A stretch of DNA of 34,648 bases from Mariprofundaceae bacterium (GTDB lineage Bacteria; Pseudomonadota; Zetaproteobacteria; Mariprofundales; Mariprofundaceae): assembly GCA_015663235.1 (NCBI GenBank), contig DQSL01000020.1, positions 1 through 34,648 on the forward strand, given 5' to 3'. The notes under the pieces are model-generated. The model was not told where the DNA came from and searched no databases. It was given only the letters and a program-made list of their open reading frames with translations. The translations under genes and the position numbers were made by a program. Positions 7,657 through 15,243 of this stretch are shown here, piece after piece; the stretch's first letter is position 1; each line of letters opens with the position of its first letter.

Positions 7657-9183
7657 TTGAGCGTACATTTGGGCAAACACATTGCAGCAGTAGATATGGG
7701 AACCAATTCATTCCATATGATTATTGCCAAAGCCGAAGCACACGGCGCATTTCATATTGTGGACAGAATGAAACACTGGGTGCGTTTGGGCGATGGTGTA
7801 AATGCACGCGGTAGGCTCAATGAAGAGGCCATTGGACGTATGCTTGAAAGTTTAAAATTCTTCAAACAATTGGCAGAAAGTTATGATGCAGAAATACACT
7901 GCATTGCCACTTCTGCCATGCGTGAAGCACCCAATCAGTATGCCATTGCCAAACGCATTCGCCAAGAACTTGCTTTGGTCGTTGAAATTGTCAGCGGCGA
8001 AGAAGAAGCGCGGCTGGTGTTTCAGGGTGTACGCTCGGAAGGTTATATTCAAGATGAACCTGCCCATATTATTGATATTGGTGGTGGTAGCACAGAAGTC
8101 ATTGTCGGCAACAACCCCGATGGTGTGCTTGCAGCGGAAAGCTTGGATATGGGCGCGCGCCGCTATTCAAGAAAATTCTTTGCCGCAGGTAACTACACAA
8201 CACGTCAAATCAAACAATGCCATGCCGCTGCTGCCAGTAAAATTCAAGCTGTGGCATCGGAATACAAATCCTTTGCTATTCATGCCGTGTATGGCACATC
8301 AGGCACTATTCGCAGTTTGGCAGAAGTCATTTCCAGCTTTTGTGAACATGATGATGCCACTCACCTTGCCATACAAGATTTGAAAAATATTCGCCCCCAA
8401 CTTATCGAAGCCGTGAAAAGCAATGCTTTGCCTGCAAGCATTGAAGCAGAGCGCCAAGCCACTTTGGTGGCAGGCAGCATCATCCTTGAAGAGGTGATGC
8501 GCGCACTCAAAATCAAGTCCTTGCGCGTGTGCCCCAGTGCTTTGCGTGAAGGTATTGTCTTCGACCGCATCGCCAGCTCTGGTCGTTTACCTTCTCGCCC
8601 TATTCGTGCTGCCAGCCAAGCTATGGCAAAACGATTCAACCTTAATCGTAGCCAAATCAAACACGTGACCCAAACGGCTGAAATTATTTTTCAAGCATGC
8701 GAAAAACTATTGGACTTAAATGAGGAGGCTTATCGCTTGCTCATTGCGGCCTGCCAATTGCATGAAATTGGTTTGACCATGAGCCACAAGAAAATTCACC
8801 TACATGGCAGCTATATTATTGGGCATTCCAATCTCACAGGTGTCACCCAACGGCAACAGCAAATGTTAGCAGCTATGGTGCGATTCCACCGCAAATCCAG
8901 CCCCAATGCCAAACATGCGGCATTTAAAAGTATGCGCAGTAAAGATGTTCGCTCAACCATTGCTTTGGCTGCCATTTTGCGGCTGGCATCAGCTTTAAAT
9001 CGCACCAAAAGCGGTGAGCCTGCCTTGCCAAGCATTGTAGAGAAAAAGAATAAATGGCTTTGGTCTTTTGATGCACAATGGTTTGATGAACATGACGTAT
9101 GCATTTGGAACGGCGAACAAGAAAAGAGACCTTTGGTTAAACTTGTTGGCAAACCTATCAAGCTAAGCAAAAACACCGACTAA
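7657..9183 (+). CDS. ppx: Exopolyphosphatase (Ppx/GppA family)
   Basis: A 508-residue protein starting at TTG, supported by GAGGG seven bases upstream; no in-frame ATG precedes the first conserved strand. The N-terminal ASKHA phosphatase domain shows VDMGTNSFHM (phosphate loop with Asp13), SGEEEARLVFQGV (catalytic Glu near 117) and DIGGGSTEV (140-147). The C-terminal part, from about 310, has an HD-like helical domain with LIAACQLHEIG and a following SYIIGHSNL segment. This is the full-length E. coli Ppx layout rather than the short ~300-residue form. It releases phosphate from polyphosphate ends and may also hydrolyse pppGpp. It shares an operon with ppk2 and the Lys/Ala-rich gene. Confidence 0.92.
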   Translation: MSVHLGKHIAAVDMGTNSFHMIIAKAEAHGAFHIVDRMKHWVRLGDGVNARGRLNEEAIGRMLESLKFFKQLAESYDAEIHCIATSAMREAPNQYAIAKRIRQELALVVEIVSGEEEARLVFQGVRSEGYIQDEPAHIIDIGGGSTEVIVGNNPDGVLAAESLDMGARRYSRKFFAAGNYTTRQIKQCHAAAASKIQAVASEYKSFAIHAVYGTSGTIRSLAEVISSFCEHDDATHLAIQDLKNIRPQLIEAVKSNALPASIEAERQATLVAGSIILEEVMRALKIKSLRVCPSALREGIVFDRIASSGRLPSRPIRAASQAMAKRFNLNRSQIKHVTQTAEIIFQACEKLLDLNEEAYRLLIAACQLHEIGLTMSHKKIHLHGSYIIGHSNLTGVTQRQQQMLAAMVRFHRKSSPNAKHAAFKSMRSKDVRSTIALAAILRLASALNRTKSGEPALPSIVEKKNKWLWSFDAQWFDEHDVCIWNGEQEKRPLVKLVGKPIKLSKNTD

Positions 9184-9187
9184 AGCT

Positions 9188-9676
9188 GTGAAAAGCAATA
9201 TCCACTTCATCAAAAAGCTTTCGTTTTTGTCTGACAAACGAAAATTCTCACTTTTTCTACCCTTTTTCTTGATGCGTGCATCACTGGAAGAATATAATGA
9301 GGATTGGAGCAAAGTTCGCATTCGGTTACCACTAAACTGGGTATCCAAAAATGCAGCGGGTAATATGTTTGGTGGTTTTCAAGCCAGCCTTGCCGACCCG
9401 ATTCCTGCCATGGCTTGTATCAAAAAGTTTCCAAAGTATAGGGTTGCCACCAAAAATTTGGCGATTGATTTTATCCGTGTTGGCAACTCTGATTTAATGT
9501 TGCACTTCGATTTTTCTGCGGAACAAGAGCAACAAATTTGTGCCGAATTAGCCGAACATGGTCGTGCCACACCAAGTTTTGATATGGTTTTCATCCGTGC
9601 CGATGGGAAGGTGTGTTCAAGAATCAAGAATACAGTCGCCATTCGTCCTTTAGGTTATGTGAGTTCCTTCGAATAA
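9188..9676 (+). CDS. DUF4442 hotdog-fold (thioesterase-like) protein
   Basis: A 162-residue protein that starts at a GTG four bases after the ppx stop. The GTG start is preferred over an ATG at 9270 because the family's N-terminal helix and the strand VRIRLPLNWVSKNAAG need the upstream residues. NMFGGFQASLADP corresponds to the hotdog helix that carries the catalytic acidic residue in PaaI-like thioesterases, followed by the strand LAIDFIRVG. Related proteins act on acyl-CoA or acyl-ACP, but no substrate can be named. Its position directly behind ppx suggests co-transcription by proximity; a functional link to polyphosphate is not evident. The first codons contain a hairpin-like repeat (9219-9243) that resembles one at 14327. 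Confidence 0.72.
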   Translation: MKSNIHFIKKLSFLSDKRKFSLFLPFFLMRASLEEYNEDWSKVRIRLPLNWVSKNAAGNMFGGFQASLADPIPAMACIKKFPKYRVATKNLAIDFIRVGNSDLMLHFDFSAEQEQQICAELAEHGRATPSFDMVFIRADGKVCSRIKNTVAIRPLGYVSSFE

Positions 9677-9704
9677 AGCCTTAACTTTAAACAGTATCAC
9701 ACAT

Positions 9705-9766
9705 CTGTCATACACCTGCCTCCTCATTGTCATACGTTTACCCCAAACCTGTCACATGACCTCCAT
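9705..9766 (+). promoter_or_regulatory. Tandem Pho-box-like array (PhoB binding region)
   Basis: CTGTCAT at 9705-9711, TTGTCAT at 9727-9733 and CTGTCAC at 9749-9755 are spaced exactly 22 bases apart. At the intervening 11-base phase lie weaker half sites: CTGCCTC (9716), TTACCCC (9738) and CCTCCAT (9760). The known Pho box is a direct repeat of 7-mers CTGTCAT with 4-base spacers, that is an 11-base repeat, so this reads as three consecutive Pho boxes whose second half sites have decayed. A further CTGTAAA lies at 9770. The array is 48-109 bases upstream of the PhoX-type phosphatase ATG, the expected place for PhoB activation. Confidence 0.8.
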
Positions 9767-9813
9767 AGCCTGTAAAAAGGGATTTTCCCGAATAAAAATA
9801 CAGGAAGGACATC

Positions 9814-12021
9814 ATGAAAAACCATATGAAAATAATATTATATATTGCACTCGCCATGCTGGCAGGGTGTAACAATGATAACACACCCACAAGTACGCTC
9901 TCATCAGGGGGAGTGACACCCTCGACCTCGACCTCCACCCCCACGATAACAGCGATTACATTCTCAAACACGCTCGCACCCACTGACCAATATGCACAAG
10001 GCGACCCTTATGCAACATACAATATGTCTGTGCCATACACGACATCTGTTGCAACCGTTACCCTTAGTGATGGTACAAGTACAAACTATCCATTGGAACA
10101 TAAGATGTTGTTTCGCTCTGATGATGTGATTCCAACGGGTGCACATGCTGGTGAATATTATGGTGGTATTGTGGATACATACGGCACCCCTGTTCTCGAC
10201 CCTGTTGCTGCAAACAATCCGCATTATACAACCGTTACCAACAAAGCACTTACTGCTGGCTTAACCCCTGCAAATAAAGACCAGTTCGTTGCAGATACAC
10301 CTGATGGTTCGGCTTTGATTCAAGTTGCTGGCGCACCCAGCTCTGCAACGACCGCAGACTTATCTTATTTGACGCATTTTGAATATGTCACTTGGGATGG
10401 TAATCAAGCTAGCCAATATGGTAAAAACCCAATGTTTGTTGGTAATAGTCTATTGTCACAGGATTTAACAACAGGGCTGCTTACCATGAAAAGCTTTGAT
10501 AAAGTTACCTTTAATGCTGAAAAAGGTTTATGGATTCCATGTGCTGCATCCAAGTCGCCTTGGAACACATTTATTGGCTCAGAAGAATATGAAGCTGACC
10601 AATACAACTTTGATATGTATAGCATGAACCCCGTTGCCAATCCTCTGGATTTTTCTAACGGCAACTTATATCAAGCCTTTAGAAGTAAATTCGGTGCAAC
10701 CACTGCCCGCCCTTACGACTATGGTTATGTCACTGAAACAACTGTTGACCAAGCTGGTGTGGCAACAGCCGTCAAACATTATGCCACAGGTCGTTTGGCG
10801 CGTGAGTTGATTAAAGTGATGCCTGATGGCAAAACTTATTATTCTGGGGATGATAGCAAAAGTACAATTTTGTTCATGGGTATTGCAGATGTCGCCAATG
10901 ATTTGTCTGCAACCACCTTGTACGCATCAAAGTTCACCCAAACAAGCCCTGTATCTCCTGCCAACACAGCACCTGGCGAAGTTGGTGCTGTTGTAGGTGC
11001 TGAGCTTGGCGCGGGCACATTATCTTGGATTCGATTGGGTCATGCCACTGATGCTCAAGTCAAAGCATGGGTTACTGCAGGCACCAAATCAACTGACATT
11101 TTCGATATTGTCATCGAGCCGGTGGCTGGTGTACTACCAACGGCTGTAACAGGCATTGTTGGCACAGGCATTGGCGGCGTGGTTACTGCGGCAGATATGA
11201 CTGCTGCAGGTTATAAGCGTGTATTCAACTACTACCATCGCCACACCAAAGGCAAAGCTGAATGGTTGCGTTTGCGCCCTAATATGGCTCAAGCTGCTGC
11301 ATTCTTGGAAACTCGCCGTTATGCGGTTTATCTAGGCGCAACAAGTGAGTGGACAAAAATGGAAGGTGTTGCCATGAATGCTGCTGATAAAAAAGCATAC
11401 ATCGCCATCTCTTACCAATACGACAGCATGACTGATGGTGTTGGCGATATTCAAATGGGTTTACTCACATCGGGTAATACCTATGAGTTATCACTAGCCG
11501 CAAATGTAGCCGACTCAACGGGTGCTGCAATCAGCAGTGCATGGGTGGCAACTTCTTTGGCGGCTATCCCAGAGCTTAAAGGTTTGGACAATGCTTATGC
11601 CGCCGCACCTGCTGCACACGAGCGGACTGCTGATGCACAGGGTAACTTTTGTGCTACAAGCAATGTCGGCAATCCTGACAACCTCAAGTTCTCAGAGTCC
11701 TATCGCACACTGTTTGTCGGTGAAGATAGCAACTGTCATGTGAACAACTTCGTGTGGGCATTTAATGTTGATACACGTTCGTTATCACGCATCCTATCTG
11801 TGCCAATGGGTGCAGAGGCTACTGGTTTGATGACTGTGGATAATATCAATGGTTATGCATACATCGGAGCCAACTACCAGCATCCTGGTGATAATGGTGT
11901 TGGTGCACCTCCTGCGGCTTTGGTAACAGCCGTTGAAGCTGCCAATCCAAACTTTGCAGCCGAACGTAACCGCTCTGGTGGCATTGGTTATATCCACTTC
12001 AAAGGTATGCCAAGAATGTAG
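9814..12021 (+). CDS. phoX: PhoX-type (DUF839) phosphatase, lipoprotein
   Basis: A 735-residue exported protein. AGGAAGG lies directly before the ATG. The N-terminus is a lipoprotein signal with lipobox LAGC (Cys19) followed by a Thr/Ser/Pro-rich linker to about residue 50. The rest is the DUF839/PhoX beta-propeller: WNTFIGSEEYEADQYNFD, YDYGYVTE, HYATGRLARELIKVMPDGKTYYSGDD, then a TLYASKFTQ segment and LSWIRLGHATDA are family landmarks. PhoX enzymes are calcium- and iron-dependent alkaline phosphatases that free phosphate from organic esters. Two oddities are the Sec/lipoprotein signal instead of the usual twin-arginine signal, and SEE where classical PhoX has an iron-ligand Cys (CEE). The Pho-box array upstream supports a phosphate-starvation role. 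It stands alone and is followed by a strong terminator. Confidence 0.82.
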   Translation: MKNHMKIILYIALAMLAGCNNDNTPTSTLSSGGVTPSTSTSTPTITAITFSNTLAPTDQYAQGDPYATYNMSVPYTTSVATVTLSDGTSTNYPLEHKMLFRSDDVIPTGAHAGEYYGGIVDTYGTPVLDPVAANNPHYTTVTNKALTAGLTPANKDQFVADTPDGSALIQVAGAPSSATTADLSYLTHFEYVTWDGNQASQYGKNPMFVGNSLLSQDLTTGLLTMKSFDKVTFNAEKGLWIPCAASKSPWNTFIGSEEYEADQYNFDMYSMNPVANPLDFSNGNLYQAFRSKFGATTARPYDYGYVTETTVDQAGVATAVKHYATGRLARELIKVMPDGKTYYSGDDSKSTILFMGIADVANDLSATTLYASKFTQTSPVSPANTAPGEVGAVVGAELGAGTLSWIRLGHATDAQVKAWVTAGTKSTDIFDIVIEPVAGVLPTAVTGIVGTGIGGVVTAADMTAAGYKRVFNYYHRHTKGKAEWLRLRPNMAQAAAFLETRRYAVYLGATSEWTKMEGVAMNAADKKAYIAISYQYDSMTDGVGDIQMGLLTSGNTYELSLAANVADSTGAAISSAWVATSLAAIPELKGLDNAYAAAPAAHERTADAQGNFCATSNVGNPDNLKFSESYRTLFVGEDSNCHVNNFVWAFNVDTRSLSRILSVPMGAEATGLMTVDNINGYAYIGANYQHPGDNGVGAPPAALVTAVEAANPNFAAERNRSGGIGYIHFKGMPRM

Positions 12022-12048
12022 TTCACTCAACAACAGTATCAAGACAAG

Positions 12049-12080
12049 AAAGCGACTGCCGAAAGGTGGTCGCTTTTTTT
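12049..12080 (+). terminator. Intrinsic terminator of phoX
   Basis: AAGCGACTGCC and GGTGGTCGCTT form an 11-bp stem (two G-U wobbles) closed by a GAAA tetraloop and followed by seven T residues, 28 bases after the phoX stop. A textbook Rho-independent terminator. Confidence 0.9.
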
Positions 12081-12147
12081 ATACCCTTCTGTTTATGGTT
12101 ATCTCACTTTATCAGCATAATAAATTGAAAAGATTCAATACTTTTCG

Positions 12148-12188
12148 ATAAAAAAAGCCGCCCTAACCCAAAAGGTTAAGACGGCTTT
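12148..12188 (-). terminator. Intrinsic terminator of rpsU
   Basis: On the minus strand AAAGCCG pairs with CGGCTTT and TAACC with GGTTA, separated by a small internal loop, and the 3' side runs into seven U residues (A-run 12150-12156 on the plus strand). It lies 30 bases after the rpsU stop. Confidence 0.82.
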
Positions 12189-12217
12189 CAAAGAATCCAA
12201 AGATTCGGTTTGCTTGC

Positions 12218-12433
12218 TTAGTATTCGCGACGTTGACGGGCGCGGATACGACGAAGACGTTTCATAAGACGCTTGCGTGCTGCAGCTTCTTTACGTTTCT
12301 TCGCTATCGAGGGTTTTTCATAAGCTTCACGACGACGGCATTCACTAATAACACCACCACGTTCAACTTGCTTACGGAATCGTTTAATCGCCATTTCAAT
12401 TGGCTCATCTGTACTTACTCTAATTCCTGGCAT
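12218..12433 (-). CDS. rpsU: 30S ribosomal protein S21
   Basis: A 71-residue, strongly basic protein that begins MPGIRVSTDEPIEMAIKRF and ends in an Arg-rich tail (RIRARQRREY), the standard S21 pattern and length. S21 binds near the 16S rRNA anti-Shine-Dalgarno region and aids initiation on natural mRNAs. The Shine-Dalgarno is exceptionally long (12441-12452, AAGGAGGTGATG), nearly the full complement of the 16S 3' end. It is divergent from murJ. In many proteobacteria rpsU is followed by dnaG and rpoD; here it is a single gene with its own terminator. Confidence 0.97.
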   Translation of the reverse strand: MPGIRVSTDEPIEMAIKRFRKQVERGGVISECRRREAYEKPSIAKKRKEAAARKRLMKRLRRIRARQRREY

Positions 12434-12440
12434 ATAAAAA

Positions 12441-12452
12441 CATCACCTCCTT
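12441..12452 (-). promoter_or_regulatory. Extended Shine-Dalgarno of rpsU
   Basis: The minus strand reads AAGGAGGTGATG, complementary to at least 11 consecutive bases of the usual 16S 3' tail (CACCUCCUU plus flanking AUC). S21 acts next to this tail, so the strong pairing could allow S21-independent initiation on its own mRNA; that idea is inference. Confidence 0.85.
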
Positions 12453-12469
12453 GGACAAACCGCAAACTT

Positions 12470-12486
12470 TATACGCTAATCGTATA
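12470..12486. promoter_or_regulatory. Inverted repeat between rpsU and murJ
   Basis: TATACG (12470-12475) and CGTATA (12481-12486) form a perfect dyad with a five-base centre, located between the divergent starts. On the minus strand the right part reads GCGTATAAAG, which could be a -10 element of rpsU. Operator or overlapping promoter elements are equally possible. Confidence 0.35.
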
Positions 12487-12538
12487 GCCTTTGTATGAAG
12501 CTTGACTATGTGCCAACTCCTGCAAAGGGTCGCGCATT

Positions 12539-14107
12539 ATGGGTGGGGAAACTGTGAAGTCAAATCAAGCGAAAGACAAGAAGCCAAGTTTGTTCCGTGC
12601 TGCGGCGAAAGTCGGCAGTTGGACTATGCTGTCGCGTGTCTTGGGCTTTATCCGAGACATCTTTATTGCCCGACTTTTAGGCGCAAGCCCGCTTGCCGAT
12701 GCCTTCTTTGTGGCATTCAAAATCCCCAACTTCTTCCGCCGCATGTTCGCCGAAGGTACGCTCACCGTTGCCCTTGTGCCTGTGTTGGCTGAAGAACGCA
12801 AAAAAAGCGAAGAAGATGCCCATGCTTATTTGAATGCACTGGCTGGTTTGTTGCTCGCCGCACTCTTATTGTTCACGATTTTAGGTATGATATTCATGCC
12901 TTGGGTGTTGTTAACCTTCGCCCCAGGCTTTCACGATGAGCCAGGCCGCTGGCAGCAAGCATTAACATTATCACGTTTGATGTTTCCTTATTTGGTATTG
13001 ATTTCACTCGCTGCCATGTCTTGGGCAGTGCTCAATGCCTACCGCAAGTTCTCTGTGGCAGCAGCAAGCCCCGCACTTTTAAACATCGCCATCATCTTTG
13101 CCGCCGTTGTTTTAGCACCTTTGCATGACAACCCTGCCGAAGCTTTGGCAGTTGGCGTGATATTGGGTGGCGCATTGCAACTTGCCATCCAGTTTCCTGC
13201 GCTTAAACGTATTGGTTGGATTCCCAAACCCACATGGCGACCTCGATTGCCCGCCATCCATCAAACTTTAATGTTGTTTGGTCCTGCCGTGCTTGGTATT
13301 GCCGCCGTACAGATCAATATCTTGGTCGGCACGATTTTAGCCACATTATTGCCCACAGGTGCAGTGTCATATCTTTATTACGCCGATAGAATCGTGCAAC
13401 TGCCGCTTGCCTTGTTTGGCATTGCTATGGGCACGGCACTGTTACCCGCATTATCCGAGCACTTTGCCAACAATCGCACCGCCGAAGCCAAACAAGATTT
13501 AAAGCAAGGTTTAACATGGCTGACTTGGATTATATTGCCTTCCATGGTGGGCATTATGTTCCTCGCCGAACCCATCATTCGCACCCTATTTGAAAATGGC
13601 GCGTTCACCGCCTTGGATGCCGCCAACACATCCCATGCCTTGCAAGCCTATGCCGTAGGTTTGCTGGTATTCTGTTGGGCACGGGTATTGTCCACCGCAT
13701 GTTTTGCAGGCAAAGATGCCAAAGCCCCCATGAAATATGCGATTTATACGGTGATTGTGAATATCATACTCGCTGTGATTTTGATGCAACCTTTGAGTTA
13801 TGTAGGGCTTGCCTTGGCTTCTGCACTGGCATCATTTTTTAATGTCGCACTGCTTTGGGCGCACCTTCACAAAAAACACGGTGCAATCTTTGATACACGA
13901 AGCTGGAAACGCATGTTTTCCGCGCTGATTGCTTGTTTACCTATGGCAGCACTGCTGTATTACACACCGCAGCTTTGGGCGTTCCCCAGCGATAAACTGA
14001 TGCAATTCGTATGGTTGATTACTTTGGTTCTCGGCAGCATGGCCGCCTTCTTTGCATCAGCATGGGTACTTGGTGAACGAAACATCTTAAAAAACAAATC
14101 TTCTTAA
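12539..14107 (+). CDS. murJ: Lipid II flippase MurJ
   Basis: A 522-residue polytopic membrane protein of the MOP/MviN family that moves lipid II across the inner membrane for peptidoglycan synthesis. The N-terminal SWTMLSRVLGFIRDIFIARLLG, then DAFFVAFKIPNFFRRMFAEG is the diagnostic MurJ signature with the essential Arg residues; about 14 hydrophobic helices follow, and the length fits E. coli MurJ (511). The start could be the ATG at 12539 or the GTG at 12554 (GGTGGGGA just before the latter acts as a Shine-Dalgarno); the difference is five residues. It is divergent from rpsU. No clear terminator follows; the next 326 bases are repeat-rich and non-coding. Confidence 0.95.
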   Translation: MGGETVKSNQAKDKKPSLFRAAAKVGSWTMLSRVLGFIRDIFIARLLGASPLADAFFVAFKIPNFFRRMFAEGTLTVALVPVLAEERKKSEEDAHAYLNALAGLLLAALLLFTILGMIFMPWVLLTFAPGFHDEPGRWQQALTLSRLMFPYLVLISLAAMSWAVLNAYRKFSVAAASPALLNIAIIFAAVVLAPLHDNPAEALAVGVILGGALQLAIQFPALKRIGWIPKPTWRPRLPAIHQTLMLFGPAVLGIAAVQINILVGTILATLLPTGAVSYLYYADRIVQLPLALFGIAMGTALLPALSEHFANNRTAEAKQDLKQGLTWLTWIILPSMVGIMFLAEPIIRTLFENGAFTALDAANTSHALQAYAVGLLVFCWARVLSTACFAGKDAKAPMKYAIYTVIVNIILAVILMQPLSYVGLALASALASFFNVALLWAHLHKKHGAIFDTRSWKRMFSALIACLPMAALLYYTPQLWAFPSDKLMQFVWLITLVLGSMAAFFASAWVLGERNILKNKSS

Positions 14108-14119
14108 GCTAGCATAATA

Positions 14120-14195
14120 CTTGTCATGCCGTACTTGATACGGCATCCATGCACCTCAGGCAACGTGGATTGCGGGTCACAGCCCGCAATGATGA
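14120..14195. repeat. Double-hairpin extragenic repeat
   Basis: This element is framed by GTCAT and ATGA ends and contains two perfect 8-bp hairpins: ATGCCGTA/TACGGCAT (14126-14133 and 14139-14146) and ATTGCGGG/CCCGCAAT (14169-14176 and 14183-14190). The two-hairpin layout, GC-rich stems and TGTCAT-like start are typical of dispersed proteobacterial palindromic repeats. It starts 13 bases after the murJ stop and may stabilise or end that transcript. Confidence 0.65.
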
Positions 14196-14433
14196 GATAA
14201 CTTAACAGACCCCCCCCTCCCTTTGTTAATCTGCGCCGTAGAAAAAGGGTAAGCGAAAAAAATTTTCGCCCTGTTTCAATAACATAGCGGAGGAAACAAG
14301 TAGATTATAAAGGGCAATTTCTTTGCTTCGTTTCTTTGTTGACAAAGAAACGAAAAAACCTTTTAACGCAAAGTATCTTTTGGACATTCCACCTTTTCAT
14401 GTAAGCTTCAACTCCACAAAGGGAGAGTCAACC
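14196..14433. repeat. Non-coding stretch with C8 tract and two hairpins before the exonuclease gene
   Basis: No supported gene lies here. It holds an eight-base C run near 14206, a hairpin GCGAAAA/TTTTCGC (14253-14259 and 14263-14269) flanked by AGGG and CCCT, and a perfect 13-bp stem TTCGTTTCTTTGT/ACAAAGAAACGAA (14327-14339 and 14342-14354). The last resembles the degenerate dyad TTTCGTTTTTGTC/GACAAACGAAA at 9219-9243, hinting at a dispersed repeat family. A reading frame passes through the last hairpin into the exonuclease gene, but the ribosome binding site supports the later start. Confidence 0.5.
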
Positions 14434-15243
14434 ATGCAACGCGAAATCTTTGTTTATGATATTGAAACCGTACCCGATGCCGATGCGACTCGGCGACTGC
14501 TTGGTAATCAAGACATGGATGACTTTGAAGCCCGTGATGCATTATCCGCTTATTTTTTAGAAAAAACCGATGGTAAAAATGATTTTCCCCGCCAGCCCTT
14601 TCACCAAGTTGTTGCTATCAGTTATGTTCACCTCACCCGCGAAATCGGCGAAGAAGGCTCTGAACTCGCCATCAAACGCATTGCCACAGGTGGCACAGCC
14701 GATTCCAGCGAAGAAGAAATGTTGCAAGGCTTCTTCAACATCATCGAATCCCGCGCCCCACAATTGGTCAGCTTTAATGGCAGAGGTTTTGATATGCCAG
14801 TCCTCAAATATCGTGCCATGGTGCATGGTTTATCCTGCCCAAGATGGTTCAAAGAAGGCGATAAATGGAACAACTATGAAACCCGCTATTCGCATAACTA
14901 CCACCTCGACCTTTTAGAAACATTGTCCGATTTCGGCGCATCCGCCCGCTGCGCCATGCACGAAGTCGCCACGGCATTTGGCATCCCCGGCAAACTTGAT
15001 ACCGCAGGTGATGATGTGCGCGGTATGTTTGAAGGTGGTGAAATTGATGCCATCCGCAATTATTGCGAAACCGATGTTTGCACCACAGCCCTCATCATGT
15101 TCCGCTGGATGTTATTCAGAGGCGAACTCTCCGAAGGCGCATATGCCCGCGCTATCCTCGGTATGCGCAACTACCTTGAATCTGAACAAGAGCAACGCCC
15201 GCATTTGGGTGAGTTTCTAAATGCTTGGGAGAGTTCGACATGA
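14434..15243 (+). CDS. Predicted 3'-5' exonuclease, PolB-like (DNA_pol_B_exo2)
   Basis: A 269-residue DEDDy-type exonuclease. The ATG at 14434 is preferred because GGGAGAG lies upstream and the protein then begins at the first catalytic strand. Visible catalytic motifs are FVYDIETVPD (Asp9, Glu11), SFNGRGFDMPVLKYR (Asp120), and NYCETDVCTT (Tyr210 and Asp214, the YxxxD motif). This fits the stand-alone family related to the exonuclease domain of DNA polymerase B (COG3298/PF10108). No polymerase domain is attached. Its substrate is unknown, with a role in DNA repair or RNA trimming possible. Its stop overlaps the start of a small orphan ORF by ATGA. Confidence 0.9.
   Translation: MQREIFVYDIETVPDADATRRLLGNQDMDDFEARDALSAYFLEKTDGKNDFPRQPFHQVVAISYVHLTREIGEEGSELAIKRIATGGTADSSEEEMLQGFFNIIESRAPQLVSFNGRGFDMPVLKYRAMVHGLSCPRWFKEGDKWNNYETRYSHNYHLDLLETLSDFGASARCAMHEVATAFGIPGKLDTAGDDVRGMFEGGEIDAIRNYCETDVCTTALIMFRWMLFRGELSEGAYARAILGMRNYLESEQEQRPHLGEFLNAWESST

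Noticed and set aside
12502-12792. 96-codon frame overlapping the murJ start
   Set aside because: It overlaps murJ in another frame, is Cys/Arg-rich and shows no family features; a shadow of murJ.
14205-14216. C8 tract as phase-variable repeat
   Set aside because: It lies in non-coding sequence more than 200 bases before the exonuclease start and not in a promoter spacer that I can identify.
14323-14433. N-terminal extension of the exonuclease gene
   Set aside because: The frame is open, but it encodes the 13-bp hairpin repeat and the strong ribosome binding site and family N-terminus point to the ATG at 14434.
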